Source: Bacteroidales bacterium (GTDB lineage Bacteria; Bacteroidota; Bacteroidia; Bacteroidales; F082). Taken from it: a DNA stretch of 64,000 nt. The stretch is from contig JAFYJV010000018.1 of assembly GCA_017537965.1 (NCBI GenBank), forward strand, positions 310,001-374,000, written 5' to 3'. How positions within the stretch are numbered: position 1 is the first letter of the stretch; each line of letters starts with the position of its first letter. Of the stretch, positions 44,612-56,349 are shown one piece after another. Made by a program: the position numbers and the translations under genes. Under the pieces are notes generated by a model, which saw only the letters and a list, made by a program, of their open reading frames with translations, made no database searches and had not been told where the DNA came from.

Positions 44612-46177
44612 ATGAGACCAACGGCTATTGCTATGCTTCTTGTTACGCTACTGGGAACTGCCTGTTCCCCCAATGAGACCACCTTGACTTTTGTTGAATC
44701 CACTGATACGCATGGGTCGTTTGTTGAGTTCGCCAACGATGCGGCCGTCATACGTCAATTGAAGAGTAAACTTGGCGACAGGCTTCTTCTTCTTGACAAC
44801 GGGGATAATCTGCAAGGTTCTGTATATCAGTATCTTTCAAACAAGGACTCATCGCATCCAAACATTGCATCCGCCTTTTTGAATTTCTTTCCCTACGATG
44901 TCGCCTGTGTCGGCAACCATGACATTGAGGCGGGACGTGCGGTGTTCGACCGTCTTTATTCTGAAGTGACGATGCCTGTTGTATGTGCGAATGTCATTGA
45001 TGAGACTTCCGGGAAGCCTTATTTCACGCCGTATGTTGTGCTGAACCGTGATGGGTTCAAGATTGCCGTGTTGGGCTTGTTGACTCCTTACGTGGTGACA
45101 TGGGTGCCAGAGCGTTTGCGTCCCGGCTTGCGCTTTGAACAGGTGGAGTCGGCGGCAGCGCAATGGGTGAGCCTGATCTGCGAGCGGGAGCATCCCGACT
45201 TGATGGTGGGACTTTTCCATTCGGGATGGGAGCCTCAGGAGCAGAACCTGCCCGAGGATGCGCCTCTTGGACGGGAGAACGCCACCAAGTGGATCGCCGA
45301 GAATGTGCCTGGTTTCGACTTGATCTTCTTTGGACATGACCATCGTGCCAAGGCGGAAAAGGTCGTGAACAAGGTGGGCGACACAGTGTGTGTGCTTAAC
45401 TCTGGATGTCGCGGCGCCGGTTTGGCCTTTGCCGAAGTGAAGCTGTCGAAGCGTTCCCGCCCGAAAATCCAGATCGGGTTGATGCCGACCGAAGAGCAGG
45501 AGGCCGATCCCGAGTTCATGGCCATGCTTCAGCCGTACCTCGACCGTGCGGAGAGCTATCAGCAAGAGGAAGTGGCCGTGTTGCCGGTGGACATTTGTTC
45601 CGACGACGTCATGAAAGGCTCTTGTCTCTGGGTTGACGAGATTCACCGATGCCAGTTTGACTTGGCAGCATCCTGGGGGATGAAGGCCGACATCTCGTTG
45701 GCTGCGCCGCTTTCCAAGTATAAGACGCTTGATGCCGGGATGCTTCGCGTAAAGGATTTCTTCATCTGGTATCCCTTCGAGAACTCCTTGGCAGTCATGG
45801 AGATGACGGGCCGCGACGTGAAGGCGCATCTCGAGTATTCGTTCCAGGTGAGGAACACTATTTATAACTACGACTGTGCTGCCGGGATCCTCTATCAGAT
45901 TGACTCGAAGAAGCCGTATGGCGACAGGGTGACTATCTTCAGCATGGCAGATGGCACACCTTTTAATATGGATGGCACTTATCGTGTGGTGATGAATTCC
46001 TATCGGTCCATGGGGGGAGGCAACCATTTCGTGAACGGCATGGGATGGGATCCTGCTTCCATGGCATCCCATCGTATTTGGAACAGTGAGGAAGATCTCC
46101 GATCGCTTTTTATCGGGTGGGCGCGCGCCAAAGGAACCCTTGACGATACCCCACTCAACAATTGGATCGTCAAATAA
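44612..46177 (+). CDS. 5'-nucleotidase / UshA-type metallophosphatase lipoprotein
   Basis: A 521-residue lipoprotein starting MRPTAIAMLLVTLLGTAC, with lipobox L-G-T-A-C and acylated Cys near residue 18. The N-terminal calcineurin-like domain shows the metal motifs D-T-H-G (near 33), L-D-N-G-D-N (near 63), G-N-H-D (near 105) and G-H-D-H-R (near 240). The C-terminal nucleotidase domain (about 315-510) carries W-Y-P-F-E-N and Y-R-S-M-G-G-G-N-H. It should release phosphate and nucleosides from extracellular nucleotides. An in-frame TTG at 44573 would add 13 residues but lies upstream of the promoter box. Confidence 0.9.
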   Translation: MRPTAIAMLLVTLLGTACSPNETTLTFVESTDTHGSFVEFANDAAVIRQLKSKLGDRLLLLDNGDNLQGSVYQYLSNKDSSHPNIASAFLNFFPYDVACVGNHDIEAGRAVFDRLYSEVTMPVVCANVIDETSGKPYFTPYVVLNRDGFKIAVLGLLTPYVVTWVPERLRPGLRFEQVESAAAQWVSLICEREHPDLMVGLFHSGWEPQEQNLPEDAPLGRENATKWIAENVPGFDLIFFGHDHRAKAEKVVNKVGDTVCVLNSGCRGAGLAFAEVKLSKRSRPKIQIGLMPTEEQEADPEFMAMLQPYLDRAESYQQEEVAVLPVDICSDDVMKGSCLWVDEIHRCQFDLAASWGMKADISLAAPLSKYKTLDAGMLRVKDFFIWYPFENSLAVMEMTGRDVKAHLEYSFQVRNTIYNYDCAAGILYQIDSKKPYGDRVTIFSMADGTPFNMDGTYRVVMNSYRSMGGGNHFVNGMGWDPASMASHRIWNSEEDLRSLFIGWARAKGTLDDTPLNNWIVK

Positions 46178-46180
46178 ACC

Positions 46181-46201
46181 CTTCTAACTCCTAACTTCTA
46201 T
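46181..46201 (-). repeat. Heptamer array J (three units)
   Basis: Three period-7 units (CTTCTAA, CTCCTAA, CTTCTAT on the plus strand; purine-rich on minus) fill the 25-base gap between the convergent nucleotidase and folE genes and end at the folE stop. Confidence 0.65.
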
Positions 46202-46202
46202 T

Positions 46203-46793
46203 TTAAGGTTTCCATTCCTTGATATAGGACATGAATTCGTTTCTAACGCGAAGGTCCGACTTGAATACGCCGGTAAGATAGGTGGAGATCATGTAGCCTT
46301 CTTTGCGTGCGCCGCGACTCTCCTTGCACATGTGTCGGCCTTTCATCATGAGGGCCATGCCGCGCGGTGGGTTCTCGTCGCCAAGTGCCTCCGTGAGCAC
46401 CTCGACGACCTCTTGCACCAGACGTTCCTGGACTTGGAGCTTGGAAGAGCAGTAGTCGATGACACGTCCTATCTTGGAGAGTCCGAGAATGCGGCCTTTC
46501 TTGTTGGGGATGTATGCGAACCAGTATTCTCCGAAGAAGGTGCGGCAATGGTGTTCACAGACGGAGTAGAATGGGCCATTGTCGATGACCATGTTGTCGT
46601 AGATGATGCCGTCTTGTCCGTTGGGGAAGGTGGTGATGACCGGCTTTTGTGCCGGGTCGTAGCCACGAAACATCTCCTTGAACATCCGAAGGATACGGTC
46701 GGGAGTAGCTTGGAGTCCGACGCGGTTGGGGTCGTCTCCGATGTACTCGATCAACTCACGGATGTCTTGTTTTGCTTGTTCCTCAGTGATCAT
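46203..46793 (-). CDS. folE: GTP cyclohydrolase I
   Basis: Converts GTP to dihydroneopterin triphosphate, the entry to folate or queuosine-type pterins. The 196-residue protein has the zinc ligands in S-V-C-E-H-H near 87-92 and the later H-M-C-K-E-S-R-G-A-R (Cys near 158), plus I-G-R-V-I-D-Y-C-S-S-K-L-Q-V-Q-E-R. The canonical P after C-E-H-H-x-x is replaced (C-R-T-F-F-G), which also occurs in some members. It follows the T9SS-tagged gene after 2 bases. Confidence 0.93.
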   Translation of the reverse strand: MITEEQAKQDIRELIEYIGDDPNRVGLQATPDRILRMFKEMFRGYDPAQKPVITTFPNGQDGIIYDNMVIDNGPFYSVCEHHCRTFFGEYWFAYIPNKKGRILGLSKIGRVIDYCSSKLQVQERLVQEVVEVLTEALGDENPPRGMALMMKGRHMCKESRGARKEGYMISTYLTGVFKSDLRVRNEFMSYIKEWKP

Positions 46794-46795
46794 TC

Positions 46796-47545
46796 TTATT
46801 TCTTCACAATGAATTTTTCGGTTTTCACCATCTCGCCGTCCATGAAGAAGCTGCAGAAATAGATGCCAGACTGGAAGTCATCCAGCGTGATGACGACTTT
46901 GCCTTGAACGCCGTTGACGATCGTTGACTTGACTTCTTGTCCGAGGAGGTTGTACACCACCGCTTTGATGTTGTTGTGAAGCTGGCCTTTGAAGTCGAAC
47001 TGTATCTGTGTCGAAGCCGGGTTGGGGTAGGCTTTGCCGATTTGGACATTGTTTTCGGCTACGTTCTCGGGGTTGTAGCGGAAGTGGACCTCGATGCACG
47101 TCTTGTCGTCGGGATTGGATGCCGGATAAGCGTAGTATTTGATGATGGTGGTTCCAACGAGAAGATCCGTTCCCGAATAGGTCGGATCCAACTGGTAGTG
47201 GAACGAGAGTATTCCATGTTCGGAAACGGCTCCTGCCTCAAGTTCGTAGGGCCTTGGGCTGATGAAGACGGATTCATCGAAGCAGAGTCCCCAGCAGAAG
47301 GAGTTCGAGGTGCCTTCAACGATGTCAATGTACTCTTTTTCAACGATGACCTGCAGGGCTTCCGAGGTAAGGTTGCGCAGCTGCATCTCCATGACCATCT
47401 CGCCAATGCTGTTTGGAGCCGCTTCGCATAAGACGACTTCGTTGTTGGCATACACGGTGCCATCGTATTCAAACTGAAGCGATTGGGCGGAGAGGATTCC
47501 GACCAAGGCGAACAAAGCGGTTGAAAGTAATACTTTTTTAAGCAT
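46796..47545 (-). CDS. Small secreted protein with T9SS type A sorting domain
   Basis: A 249-residue exported protein: signal peptide (1-20, ending LSA), a beta-sandwich of about 145 residues with paired cysteines (C-E-A-A, C-W-G-L-C, T-C-I-E), and a sorting domain (about 168-249) starting I-G-K-A-Y-P-N-P-A-S-T and ending F-I-V-K-K. No enzyme motif was seen. It probably forms a bicistronic unit with folE, although the functions look unrelated. Confidence 0.83.
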   Translation of the reverse strand: MLKKVLLSTALFALVGILSAQSLQFEYDGTVYANNEVVLCEAAPNSIGEMVMEMQLRNLTSEALQVIVEKEYIDIVEGTSNSFCWGLCFDESVFISPRPYELEAGAVSEHGILSFHYQLDPTYSGTDLLVGTTIIKYYAYPASNPDDKTCIEVHFRYNPENVAENNVQIGKAYPNPASTQIQFDFKGQLHNNIKAVVYNLLGQEVKSTIVNGVQGKVVITLDDFQSGIYFCSFFMDGEMVKTEKFIVKK

Positions 47546-47594
47546 ATCTGTATCTATTTTTTATTTTACCAAAAACATTTACCCATTGAGTATG

Positions 47595-47602
47595 CAAAGA
47601 TG
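47595..47602 (-). promoter_or_regulatory. Possible -7 box of T9SS protein-folE unit
   Basis: CATCTTTG on the minus strand (one base off TAnnTTTG) has a TTG 21 bases upstream that could be the -33 element, and lies 50 bases before the ATG. Confidence 0.4.
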
Positions 47603-47637
47603 CAAATATTATTCCAATTCTCGCAAGAAAAAAAGCG

Positions 47638-47645
47638 TAATTTTG
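47638..47645 (+). promoter_or_regulatory. Probable -7 box of birA
   Basis: TAATTTTG fits TAnnTTTG, 13 bases before the birA ATG. Confidence 0.55.
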
Positions 47646-47658
47646 CGAAAAAATAGTC

Positions 47659-48393
47659 ATGAACATCAATTATTTGGATCGGGTAAGCTCCACCAATGCC
47701 TATTTGTTGGAAAAACCTGAGAAGGATCGGGTGGGTTGTGTGGTTTGGGCAGGTGAACAAACGGCTGGCAAAGGCATGGGCTCCAATGTCTGGGAGAGTG
47801 CTCCTGGAGCCAACTTGACGTTCAGCATGGGTGTGGACATGTCGTTCATGAAAGCTGCCGACCAGTTCCTTTTGTCGCAAGCGGTGCCGCTCGGCTTGCT
47901 CGATGTGCTTGATGGGATGCTTCCTTCCGATGGTGGTGCGGCGTTGACCGTGAAATGGCCTAACGACCTTTACTATGGGAACAGAAAACTTGGTGGCATC
48001 CTTATCAACAGTGCCATTCATGGCATGGACATGGGGGTTTCAGTGATTGGCATTGGATTGAATGTGAACCAGATGCGATTCCTTGACTGGCCGGTGCAAC
48101 CTGTTTCGCTGAAGATGGTTTTGGGAGAAGACTTGGCCTTGGAGCCTTTGTTGAGACGACTCGTGGAGGCTGTGGGACGACGTGTGTCGATGCTTCAGAC
48201 GGAAGAAGGGGTCACGAGTATCAGACAAGATTACCTTTCCCGTCTATATCGTTACCATGTCTGGGCGGATTATGCGGTAAATGGGTTGAAAGTGAGGCGG
48301 TTCATCACGGGGATTGATGCCTTTGGACGTTTGGAGACCCTTGATGAATCAGGAGAGAGACACATCTACGACATCAAAGAGATCCGATTCTGA
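47659..48393 (+). CDS. birA: Biotin-[acetyl-CoA-carboxylase] ligase
   Basis: Attaches biotin to carboxyl-carrier proteins. The 244-residue protein starts directly with the catalytic domain (MNINYLDRVSSTNAYLLE), with A-G-E-Q-T-A-G-K-G near 31-39 and K-W-P-N-D-L-Y-Y near 100-107. There is no N-terminal helix-turn-helix, so it is the monofunctional, non-regulatory form. The biotin-AMP loop is atypical (G-K-G-M-G rather than G-R-G-R-x-G). It ends 4 bases from convergent pyrE. Confidence 0.9.
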   Translation: MNINYLDRVSSTNAYLLEKPEKDRVGCVVWAGEQTAGKGMGSNVWESAPGANLTFSMGVDMSFMKAADQFLLSQAVPLGLLDVLDGMLPSDGGAALTVKWPNDLYYGNRKLGGILINSAIHGMDMGVSVIGIGLNVNQMRFLDWPVQPVSLKMVLGEDLALEPLLRRLVEAVGRRVSMLQTEEGVTSIRQDYLSRLYRYHVWADYAVNGLKVRRFITGIDAFGRLETLDESGERHIYDIKEIRF

Positions 48394-48397
48394 ATCC

Positions 48398-49042
48398 TCA
48401 ATGGTTTTCCGACCATGCTTGCGGGTCCTTGCGCCATTCAAGCAGCGACTGCTGGTCTTCCTCGCTGATGTATTTCTCTTCGATGGCCTTGTAGATCAGC
48501 GTCTCGTAGTTGGTGAGGGTGAACAAAGGGCATTCTTTTGCGTTGAAGTTCTCCTCGGCCACTGGCAACTGGTAGGTGAAGATGGCCAACATGCCTTTGA
48601 CGATGGCGCCCGCCTCGCGCAACGCATCGACGGCAAGCAGACTCGACTTGCCAGTGGAGACGAGGTCTTCGATGACGATGACCGACTGTCCCGACTCGAT
48701 GGTGCCCTCGATTTGGTTCTGCATGCCGTGCGATTTCTTCTCGGAGCGGACATACACAAACGGCAATCCCAGTTCTTGGGCCACCAACGCGCCTTGTGCG
48801 ATGCCTCCAGTGGCCACACCAGCGATGACATCGGGCTTGCCGAAGTGCTGCACGAGTTTTTCGACAAACTGTTGGCGGATGAAAGTCCTCACGGCAGGGT
48901 ACGAAAGGGTGACCCGGTTGTCGCAGTAGATGGGGCTGTGCAGGCCTGAAGCCCAGGTGAATGGCTGTTTCGGACTAAGTTTGACGGCTTTAATTTGCAA
49001 AAGATGCATTGCCAACATCAAGGCTGAATCGTCGTATTTCAT
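48398..49042 (-). CDS. pyrE: Orotate phosphoribosyltransferase
   Basis: Makes orotidine monophosphate from orotate and PRPP in pyrimidine synthesis. The 214-residue protein has the PRPP-binding motif V-I-V-I-E-D-L-V-S-T-G-K-S-S near 120-133 and the S-G-L-H-S-P-I-Y-C-D-N-R substrate region near 32-43. It is full length. The promoter box TACATTTG lies at 49089-49096 on the minus strand, overlapping the first codons of the divergent Nudix gene. Confidence 0.94.
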   Translation of the reverse strand: MKYDDSALMLAMHLLQIKAVKLSPKQPFTWASGLHSPIYCDNRVTLSYPAVRTFIRQQFVEKLVQHFGKPDVIAGVATGGIAQGALVAQELGLPFVYVRSEKKSHGMQNQIEGTIESGQSVIVIEDLVSTGKSSLLAVDALREAGAIVKGMLAIFTYQLPVAEENFNAKECPLFTLTNYETLIYKAIEEKYISEEDQQSLLEWRKDPQAWSENH

Positions 49043-49052
49043 AATTAATGTT

Positions 49053-49060
49053 TATTTTTG
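49053..49060 (+). promoter_or_regulatory. Probable -7 box of Nudix-coaD transcript
   Basis: TATTTTTG fits TAnnTTTG, 31 bases before the Nudix ATG at 49092. Confidence 0.55.
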
Positions 49061-49088
49061 CGGTTGGAAACACTTCGTTTTTCTGCTA

Positions 49089-49096
49089 CAAATGTA
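49089..49096 (-). promoter_or_regulatory. Probable -7 box of pyrE, inside the start of the Nudix gene
   Basis: TACATTTG on the minus strand fits TAnnTTTG and lies 46 bases before the pyrE ATG. It contains the complement of the Nudix start codon. Confidence 0.5.
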
Positions 49097-49718
49097 CAAG
49101 ATTTTCTATGAACAGCGCGCATTGATTTTTCCGAATATCGAGGAAAAAAGTCTGGTATTGGATGCAACTGCCCCACAATTAGAGACATACGAGGTGGAAA
49201 AAATCCACAATTTTTTTCGTCAGTGGCTGGTGACGTCCCTGCGCGAGGACGTCGTGATCGACGGTATCGACCCGGAGGTGCTTTCGGCTGCGTTATGTCG
49301 CACTTTTGTCATGGCGCCTGCTGCAGGCGGTGTGGTCGTGAAAGACGGAGCCGTGGCAGTTATCGAGCGTCATGGGATCCCCGACCTGCCCAAAGGGCAT
49401 GTCGAGGAGGGCGAGTCGGTCGTCGAGGCTGCTGTGCGAGAGGTGGAGGAGGAGACAGGCCTTACAGGGCTTCAGGTCGTCAGCCAGCTGCCCTCGTCGT
49501 GGCATTGCTATCTGCTCGAAGAAGAATGGAGGCTCAAGCAGACCTCTTGGTTCCTGATGGCGTCTGACGACACCAGCCATCTGCAACCGCAACGGGAGGA
49601 GGGCATCACCGAAGTGGTCTTCCTCGACGTAGGGCAGCTGGATTGGTTCCTGGGTAACACCTACCGTTCCATCGCAGATACCCTTGGAGAAGAAATCAAA
49701 CAACAACTCAACAAATAA
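49092..49718 (+). CDS. Nudix hydrolase
   Basis: A 208-residue protein. An N-terminal region of about 75 residues (MYKIFYEQRALIFPNIEEKS) of unknown function precedes a Nudix domain. The Nudix box, G-x5-E-x7-R-E-x-x-E-E-x-G, runs from G-H-V-E-E-G-E near residue 98 to E-E-E-T-G-L near 120 and is intact. It should hydrolyse a nucleoside diphosphate linked to some moiety; the substrate is unknown. The long frame opens at 48930 but only the ATG at 49092 lies after the promoter box. The last residues (Q-Q-L-N-K) and stop are part of the repeat ahead of coaD. Confidence 0.88.
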   Translation: MYKIFYEQRALIFPNIEEKSLVLDATAPQLETYEVEKIHNFFRQWLVTSLREDVVIDGIDPEVLSAALCRTFVMAPAAGGVVVKDGAVAVIERHGIPDLPKGHVEEGESVVEAAVREVEEETGLTGLQVVSQLPSSWHCYLLEEEWRLKQTSWFLMASDDTSHLQPQREEGITEVVFLDVGQLDWFLGNTYRSIADTLGEEIKQQLNK

Positions 49719-49735
49719 CAACTCAACAATTCAAC
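49701..49735 (+). repeat. AACAACTCAACA-type repeat between Nudix gene and coaD
   Basis: Two copies of AACAACTCAACAA plus a third partial copy, spaced 7-8 bases per half-unit, span the end of the Nudix gene and abut the coaD ATG. The same motif precedes moxR at 8241-8280. Confidence 0.7.
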
Positions 49736-50203
49736 ATGAAAAGAATCGCCGTTTTCCCAGGATCTTTCGATCCGATCACTCTTGGGCACCGCTCCATCGT
49801 GTTGCGCGCCCTTCCGATGTTCGACATCATCTACGTCGCTGTCGGCGTCAATATGGAGAAGCGTTCCACCTTCCCACTGGAGAACCGCATCAAATGGGCT
49901 CAAGCCGTCTTTGCCGACTATCCCAACGTCATCGTGGAGAGCTATGACGGACTTACCGCCGACTTCTGCAAGAAGGTGGGTGCCAGGTTCATCATCCGTG
50001 GCCTTCGCAGCGGCAGCGACTTCGAATATGAGAACATGATTTGCCATGCCAACAAGCGGCTGCATCCCGAGCTGGAGACAGTGTTCCTGCTGACAGAGAG
50101 CGAGTTGGTCGGTGTCAGCTCCAGCGTGGTGCGCGACATCTACAAGAACGGCGGAGATACTTCCAAATTTGTACCTGAGGAGGTGGAGTTGACTGACAAA
50201 TAA
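49736..50203 (+). CDS. coaD: Phosphopantetheine adenylyltransferase
   Basis: Penultimate step of coenzyme A synthesis. The 155-residue nucleotidyltransferase has F-P-G-S-F-D-P-I-T-L-G-H near residues 6-17 (the T/H-x-G-H motif), R-G-L-R-S-G-S-D-F-E-Y-E near 86-97 and the S-S-S-x-V-R motif near 127-132. It is full length. It is followed after 30 bases by the thioredoxin-fold gene. Confidence 0.95.
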   Translation: MKRIAVFPGSFDPITLGHRSIVLRALPMFDIIYVAVGVNMEKRSTFPLENRIKWAQAVFADYPNVIVESYDGLTADFCKKVGARFIIRGLRSGSDFEYENMICHANKRLHPELETVFLLTESELVGVSSSVVRDIYKNGGDTSKFVPEEVELTDK

Positions 50204-50233
50204 TAATACGAGGATTTTCCCGTTTATTGCATT

Positions 50234-51535
50234 GTGAAAGCTTTACGTAACCTCATTGTGTTCTTGCTCCTGCTTCCGACCATCTTGGCCGTGGCGAGCA
50301 ATGACGTCACCGTCGCGGGTCGTGTCAACAGGCCCCAGACCTTGGTGCGCCTGATGGTCTATGACGATTTGTTGAATATGCATGAGACTGAGGTGGCACG
50401 TGCCTATTCCGACGGTCAGGGCTTTTTCCTCCTGGAAGGGAAGGTCGATTGCATCATGCCGGCTCGCATTTTGGTAGGACTGGAGAGCGTGGATCTGTTT
50501 GTCACCCCAGGTGCTTCGTACGATATTGTGATTACCGTCCCAGATGTCGATCCGTCTGCCTCATACTTCGAGCGTCGTTCCCCGTCGATCAGGGTCAAGA
50601 CGGCCACCGACCATGGGATCTATCGTCAGATCATCGTGTCGGAACAGATCATCAACAGCTATGTGTTGGAGTATTTCGATGCCTTGTATCGTAAGCGTCA
50701 GTACCGCTATATTGACTCCATCAAGGAGACCATCCGTGAGGAGCTGGACATCCGCGACGACTATGTGAAGCAGCAGAACGACTATAAGATTGCATCGGTG
50801 CGGATGGCGGTGGATGCGGATGGCGGCAAGAAAGTGATTGCTGAGCTGTATGACGGCAAGCCGGTGCTATTCCGCTGCATGGCCTATATGGATCTGTTCA
50901 AGGACCTCTTTAAAAACTACGAGTTGAGCGATGAGTTTTCCCGTCGTAATCCCGAGTTGTCCGATTTGGTCACCATCTATCAATTGCGTGGCTTGTACTA
51001 TGAAGACTACCAAAGTCGCGGTTGGGTGAAAAAACAGCTTCAGTCTATCGGTCAAAAGAGCAAATCGGCAGAGATAAAAAAACTGGTTGCCAACACATTG
51101 AATCGTTTTGATCGTTTTGCCCAGGGTGCCGATGCTCCCGACTTTGAACTCCAATCCTCGGACGGCTCAACGGTGAAATTGTCAGAATATAAAAACACTA
51201 TGGTTTTATTGCAGTTTGTTGACGGATCATCACCCACGGTGGAGCATCAATTTGAGGTGCTTTCAGATCTGCATCAGCAGTGGCAGGACAGCGTGCAACT
51301 CATCACCGTCAGCACCAAAGACCAGATTGCCAGTCACCGCAAACGCTTCGAAGAGCACCGTTACGACTGGCCTTTGCTTAACTTGGGCAACGACATCCTC
51401 TTGTTGGAACGTTACGAAGTCCGCACCTTCCCGGAATATTTCCTCATCCTTCCAGACACCAAAATCGGTCTGGCTCCCGCTCCCAATCCCGACCGTACGC
51501 TCCGCGAGAACGTCACGAAGCTGTTGAAAAAATAA
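50234..51535 (+). CDS. Exported thioredoxin-fold protein lacking the active-site cysteines
   Basis: A 433-residue protein that starts at GTG (MKALRNLIVFLLLLPTILAVAS is a signal peptide; no nearby ATG preserves it). Residues about 25-115 form a beta-rich domain like the DUF4369 front part of Bacteroidota redoxins, and about 120-285 is helical. The C-terminal part (about 297-433) has the redoxin opening G-A-D-A-P-D-F-E-L and the cis-proline segment F-P-E-Y-F-L-I-L. Where a TlpA-type protein has W-C-x-x-C it reads V-D-G-S-S-P-T-V-E-H, so the redox centre is absent. It may be a binding or scaffold protein. Confidence 0.78.
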   Translation: MKALRNLIVFLLLLPTILAVASNDVTVAGRVNRPQTLVRLMVYDDLLNMHETEVARAYSDGQGFFLLEGKVDCIMPARILVGLESVDLFVTPGASYDIVITVPDVDPSASYFERRSPSIRVKTATDHGIYRQIIVSEQIINSYVLEYFDALYRKRQYRYIDSIKETIREELDIRDDYVKQQNDYKIASVRMAVDADGGKKVIAELYDGKPVLFRCMAYMDLFKDLFKNYELSDEFSRRNPELSDLVTIYQLRGLYYEDYQSRGWVKKQLQSIGQKSKSAEIKKLVANTLNRFDRFAQGADAPDFELQSSDGSTVKLSEYKNTMVLLQFVDGSSPTVEHQFEVLSDLHQQWQDSVQLITVSTKDQIASHRKRFEEHRYDWPLLNLGNDILLLERYEVRTFPEYFLILPDTKIGLAPAPNPDRTLRENVTKLLKK

Positions 51536-51589
51536 TCTTCACTAATTCTGACTTTTTGACATAGATTTCCATATTTCATGGAAAATCCG

Positions 51590-51597
51590 TACCTTTG
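51590..51597 (+). promoter_or_regulatory. Probable -7 box of secA
   Basis: TACCTTTG fits TAnnTTTG, 62 bases before the secA ATG. The leader then contains heptamer array K. Confidence 0.6.
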
Positions 51598-51618
51598 CAC
51601 GAATTTTGCCCAAGTGGC

Positions 51619-51653
51619 AATCTCTAAATTCTAAAATCTTAATTCTAAATTCT
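51619..51653 (+). repeat. Heptamer array K (five units) in secA leader
   Basis: Five period-7 units (AAATTCT, AAAATCT, TAATTCT and similar) fill the secA leader up to 6 bases before the ATG. Unlike most arrays, the purine-rich strand is antisense to the gene. Confidence 0.75.
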
Positions 51654-51659
51654 ACATAA

Positions 51660-54959
<3,300 letters not shown>

Positions 54960-54979
54960 GGAAGGATGTTTTCGTAGTT

Positions 54980-55014
54980 GCATCCCTTAGGGATGCTAGC
55001 TCGGTAGAAAACCG
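54980..55014. repeat. Small palindrome pair after secA, REP-like
   Basis: GCATCCC-TTA-GGGATGC forms a 7-base hairpin and is followed by CGGT-AGAAA-ACCG. Neither has a T-tract and both precede the real terminator. The style suggests an extragenic palindrome family; other genome copies would confirm it. Confidence 0.4.
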
Positions 55015-55027
55015 CATCTCTAAAAAT

Positions 55028-55066
55028 AAATCCCGCGCGAGCAAAGCGAGCGCGGGATTTCTATTA
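55028..55066. terminator. Terminator between secA and pepT
   Basis: An 11-base stem (AAATCCCGCGC with its complement, loop near GAGCAAAGCGA) followed by CTATTATT lies between the convergent secA and pepT genes and touches the pepT stop. Confidence 0.7.
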
Positions 55067-56281
55067 TTCTGCGAATAGTTTAATGATATTAAGAATGACC
55101 TCTGCCGCTTTCTCCATGCTTTCGAGCGGCACGTATTCCAGTTTGCCGTGGAAGTTGTGCCCGCCAGCGAAGATGTTGGGGCAGGGCAGTCCCATGAACG
55201 ACAGGTTGGCGCCGTCGGTGCCGCCACGGATGGGTTGCACCTTGGGTTTCACTCCCGCCATCTCGATGGCCTTGATGGCCTTCTCCACGATGAAGAAGTG
55301 CGGCTCCACCTCCTGGCGCATGTTGTAGTATTGGTGCTTCAGCTCCAGCTTCACCACCTTGCCGTATTTTTGGTTGAGGAACTTTGCAATGGAGGTCATC
55401 AAGGCCTTCTTTTCCTCGAACTTGGCGCGGTCGTGGTCGCGGATGATGTAGCTCATGTCGGTTTCTTCCACGGTGCCGTTGATGCTGGTGAGATGGAAGA
55501 ATCCCTCGTAGCCTTGGGTGTAGCGCGGACGTTGCTCTTGAGGAAGCATGGCATCAAGTTCCATGGCGATGAGCATGGAGTTCACCATCTTGTCCTTGCC
55601 GTAGCCGGGATGGATGTTGCTTCCCTGGATATGGATCTTGGCAGCAGCGGCGTTGAAGTTCTCGTATTCCAGCTCGCCGATCTCGCCGCCATCCATGGTA
55701 TAGGCATAACGGGCGCCGAACTTCTTGACGTCGAACTTGGCCACGCCGCGTCCGATCTCCTCGTCAGGGGTGAAGCCGATCTTGATCTCACCGTGCTTGA
55801 ACTCGGGATGTTCCATCATGTATTGGGCAGCCCACATGATCTCCGCTACGCCGGCCTTGTCGTCGGCGCCCAGCAGCGTGGTGCCGTCGGTGGTGATCAT
55901 CGTCTGGCCTTTGTATTGCTTCATCTCGGGGAACTCAGCCGTTCGGAGGACGATGTTTTTCTTCTTGTTCAGGACGATGTCTTCTCCGTCGTAGTTCGGG
56001 ATGATCTGCGGCTTGATGTTCTTCCCGGAGGCGTCGGGCGACGTGTCAACATGGGCGATGAACCCGATGGCAGGGATCTTCTTCCTTGTGTTGGCAGGGA
56101 TGGTGGCCATCACGTAACCATATTCGTCCAATTCGGCTTTGATGCCCATCTGCTGCAGCTCGTCACGCAACATTCGAAGCAAGTCGAACTCGCACTTGGC
56201 ACTGGGTTGGGTTTCTGATTCCTCGTTCGAGGTCGTCTCAACGGCGACATACCTCAAGAATTTGTCTAATAGCTTTTCCAT
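55064..56281 (-). CDS. pepT: Peptidase T (tripeptidase)
   Basis: Cytosolic zinc aminotripeptidase of the M20B family. The 405-residue protein shows F-I-A-H-V-D-T-S-P-D near 76-85 (first zinc His), T-L-L-G-A-D-D-K-A-G near 135-144 (bridging Asp), F-T-P-D-E-E-I-G-R-G near 173-182, and R-G-G-T-D-G-A near 352-358. It is full length. It lies downstream of the PHP and GT39 genes, with array L upstream. Small peptides imported by OPT-type transporters would be its natural substrates; that link is inference. Confidence 0.95.
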   Translation of the reverse strand: MEKLLDKFLRYVAVETTSNEESETQPSAKCEFDLLRMLRDELQQMGIKAELDEYGYVMATIPANTRKKIPAIGFIAHVDTSPDASGKNIKPQIIPNYDGEDIVLNKKKNIVLRTAEFPEMKQYKGQTMITTDGTTLLGADDKAGVAEIMWAAQYMMEHPEFKHGEIKIGFTPDEEIGRGVAKFDVKKFGARYAYTMDGGEIGELEYENFNAAAAKIHIQGSNIHPGYGKDKMVNSMLIAMELDAMLPQEQRPRYTQGYEGFFHLTSINGTVEETDMSYIIRDHDRAKFEEKKALMTSIAKFLNQKYGKVVKLELKHQYYNMRQEVEPHFFIVEKAIKAIEMAGVKPKVQPIRGGTDGANLSFMGLPCPNIFAGGHNFHGKLEYVPLESMEKAAEVILNIIKLFAE

Positions 56282-56300
56282 TGTTTATTTTATTTAATGA

Positions 56301-56349
56301 ATCTATTCTATCTTCTGTCTTCTGCCTTCTATCTTCTGACTTCTTCCAA
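56301..56349 (-). repeat. Heptamer array L (six to seven units) at GT39-pepT junction
   Basis: The longest array: six clear period-7 units such as CAGAAGA and TAGAAGG (minus strand), running from inside the end of the GT39 gene, where they encode E-V-R-R and the TAG stop, toward the pepT start at 56281. Confidence 0.82.

Noticed and set aside
48930-49091. N-terminal extension of the Nudix protein (54 residues)
   Set aside because: It overlaps pyrE and lies upstream of the TATTTTTG box; the ATG at 49092 fits better.
55148-56218. 356-codon frame antisense to pepT
   Set aside because: pepT is intact with all metal motifs; the other frame has none.
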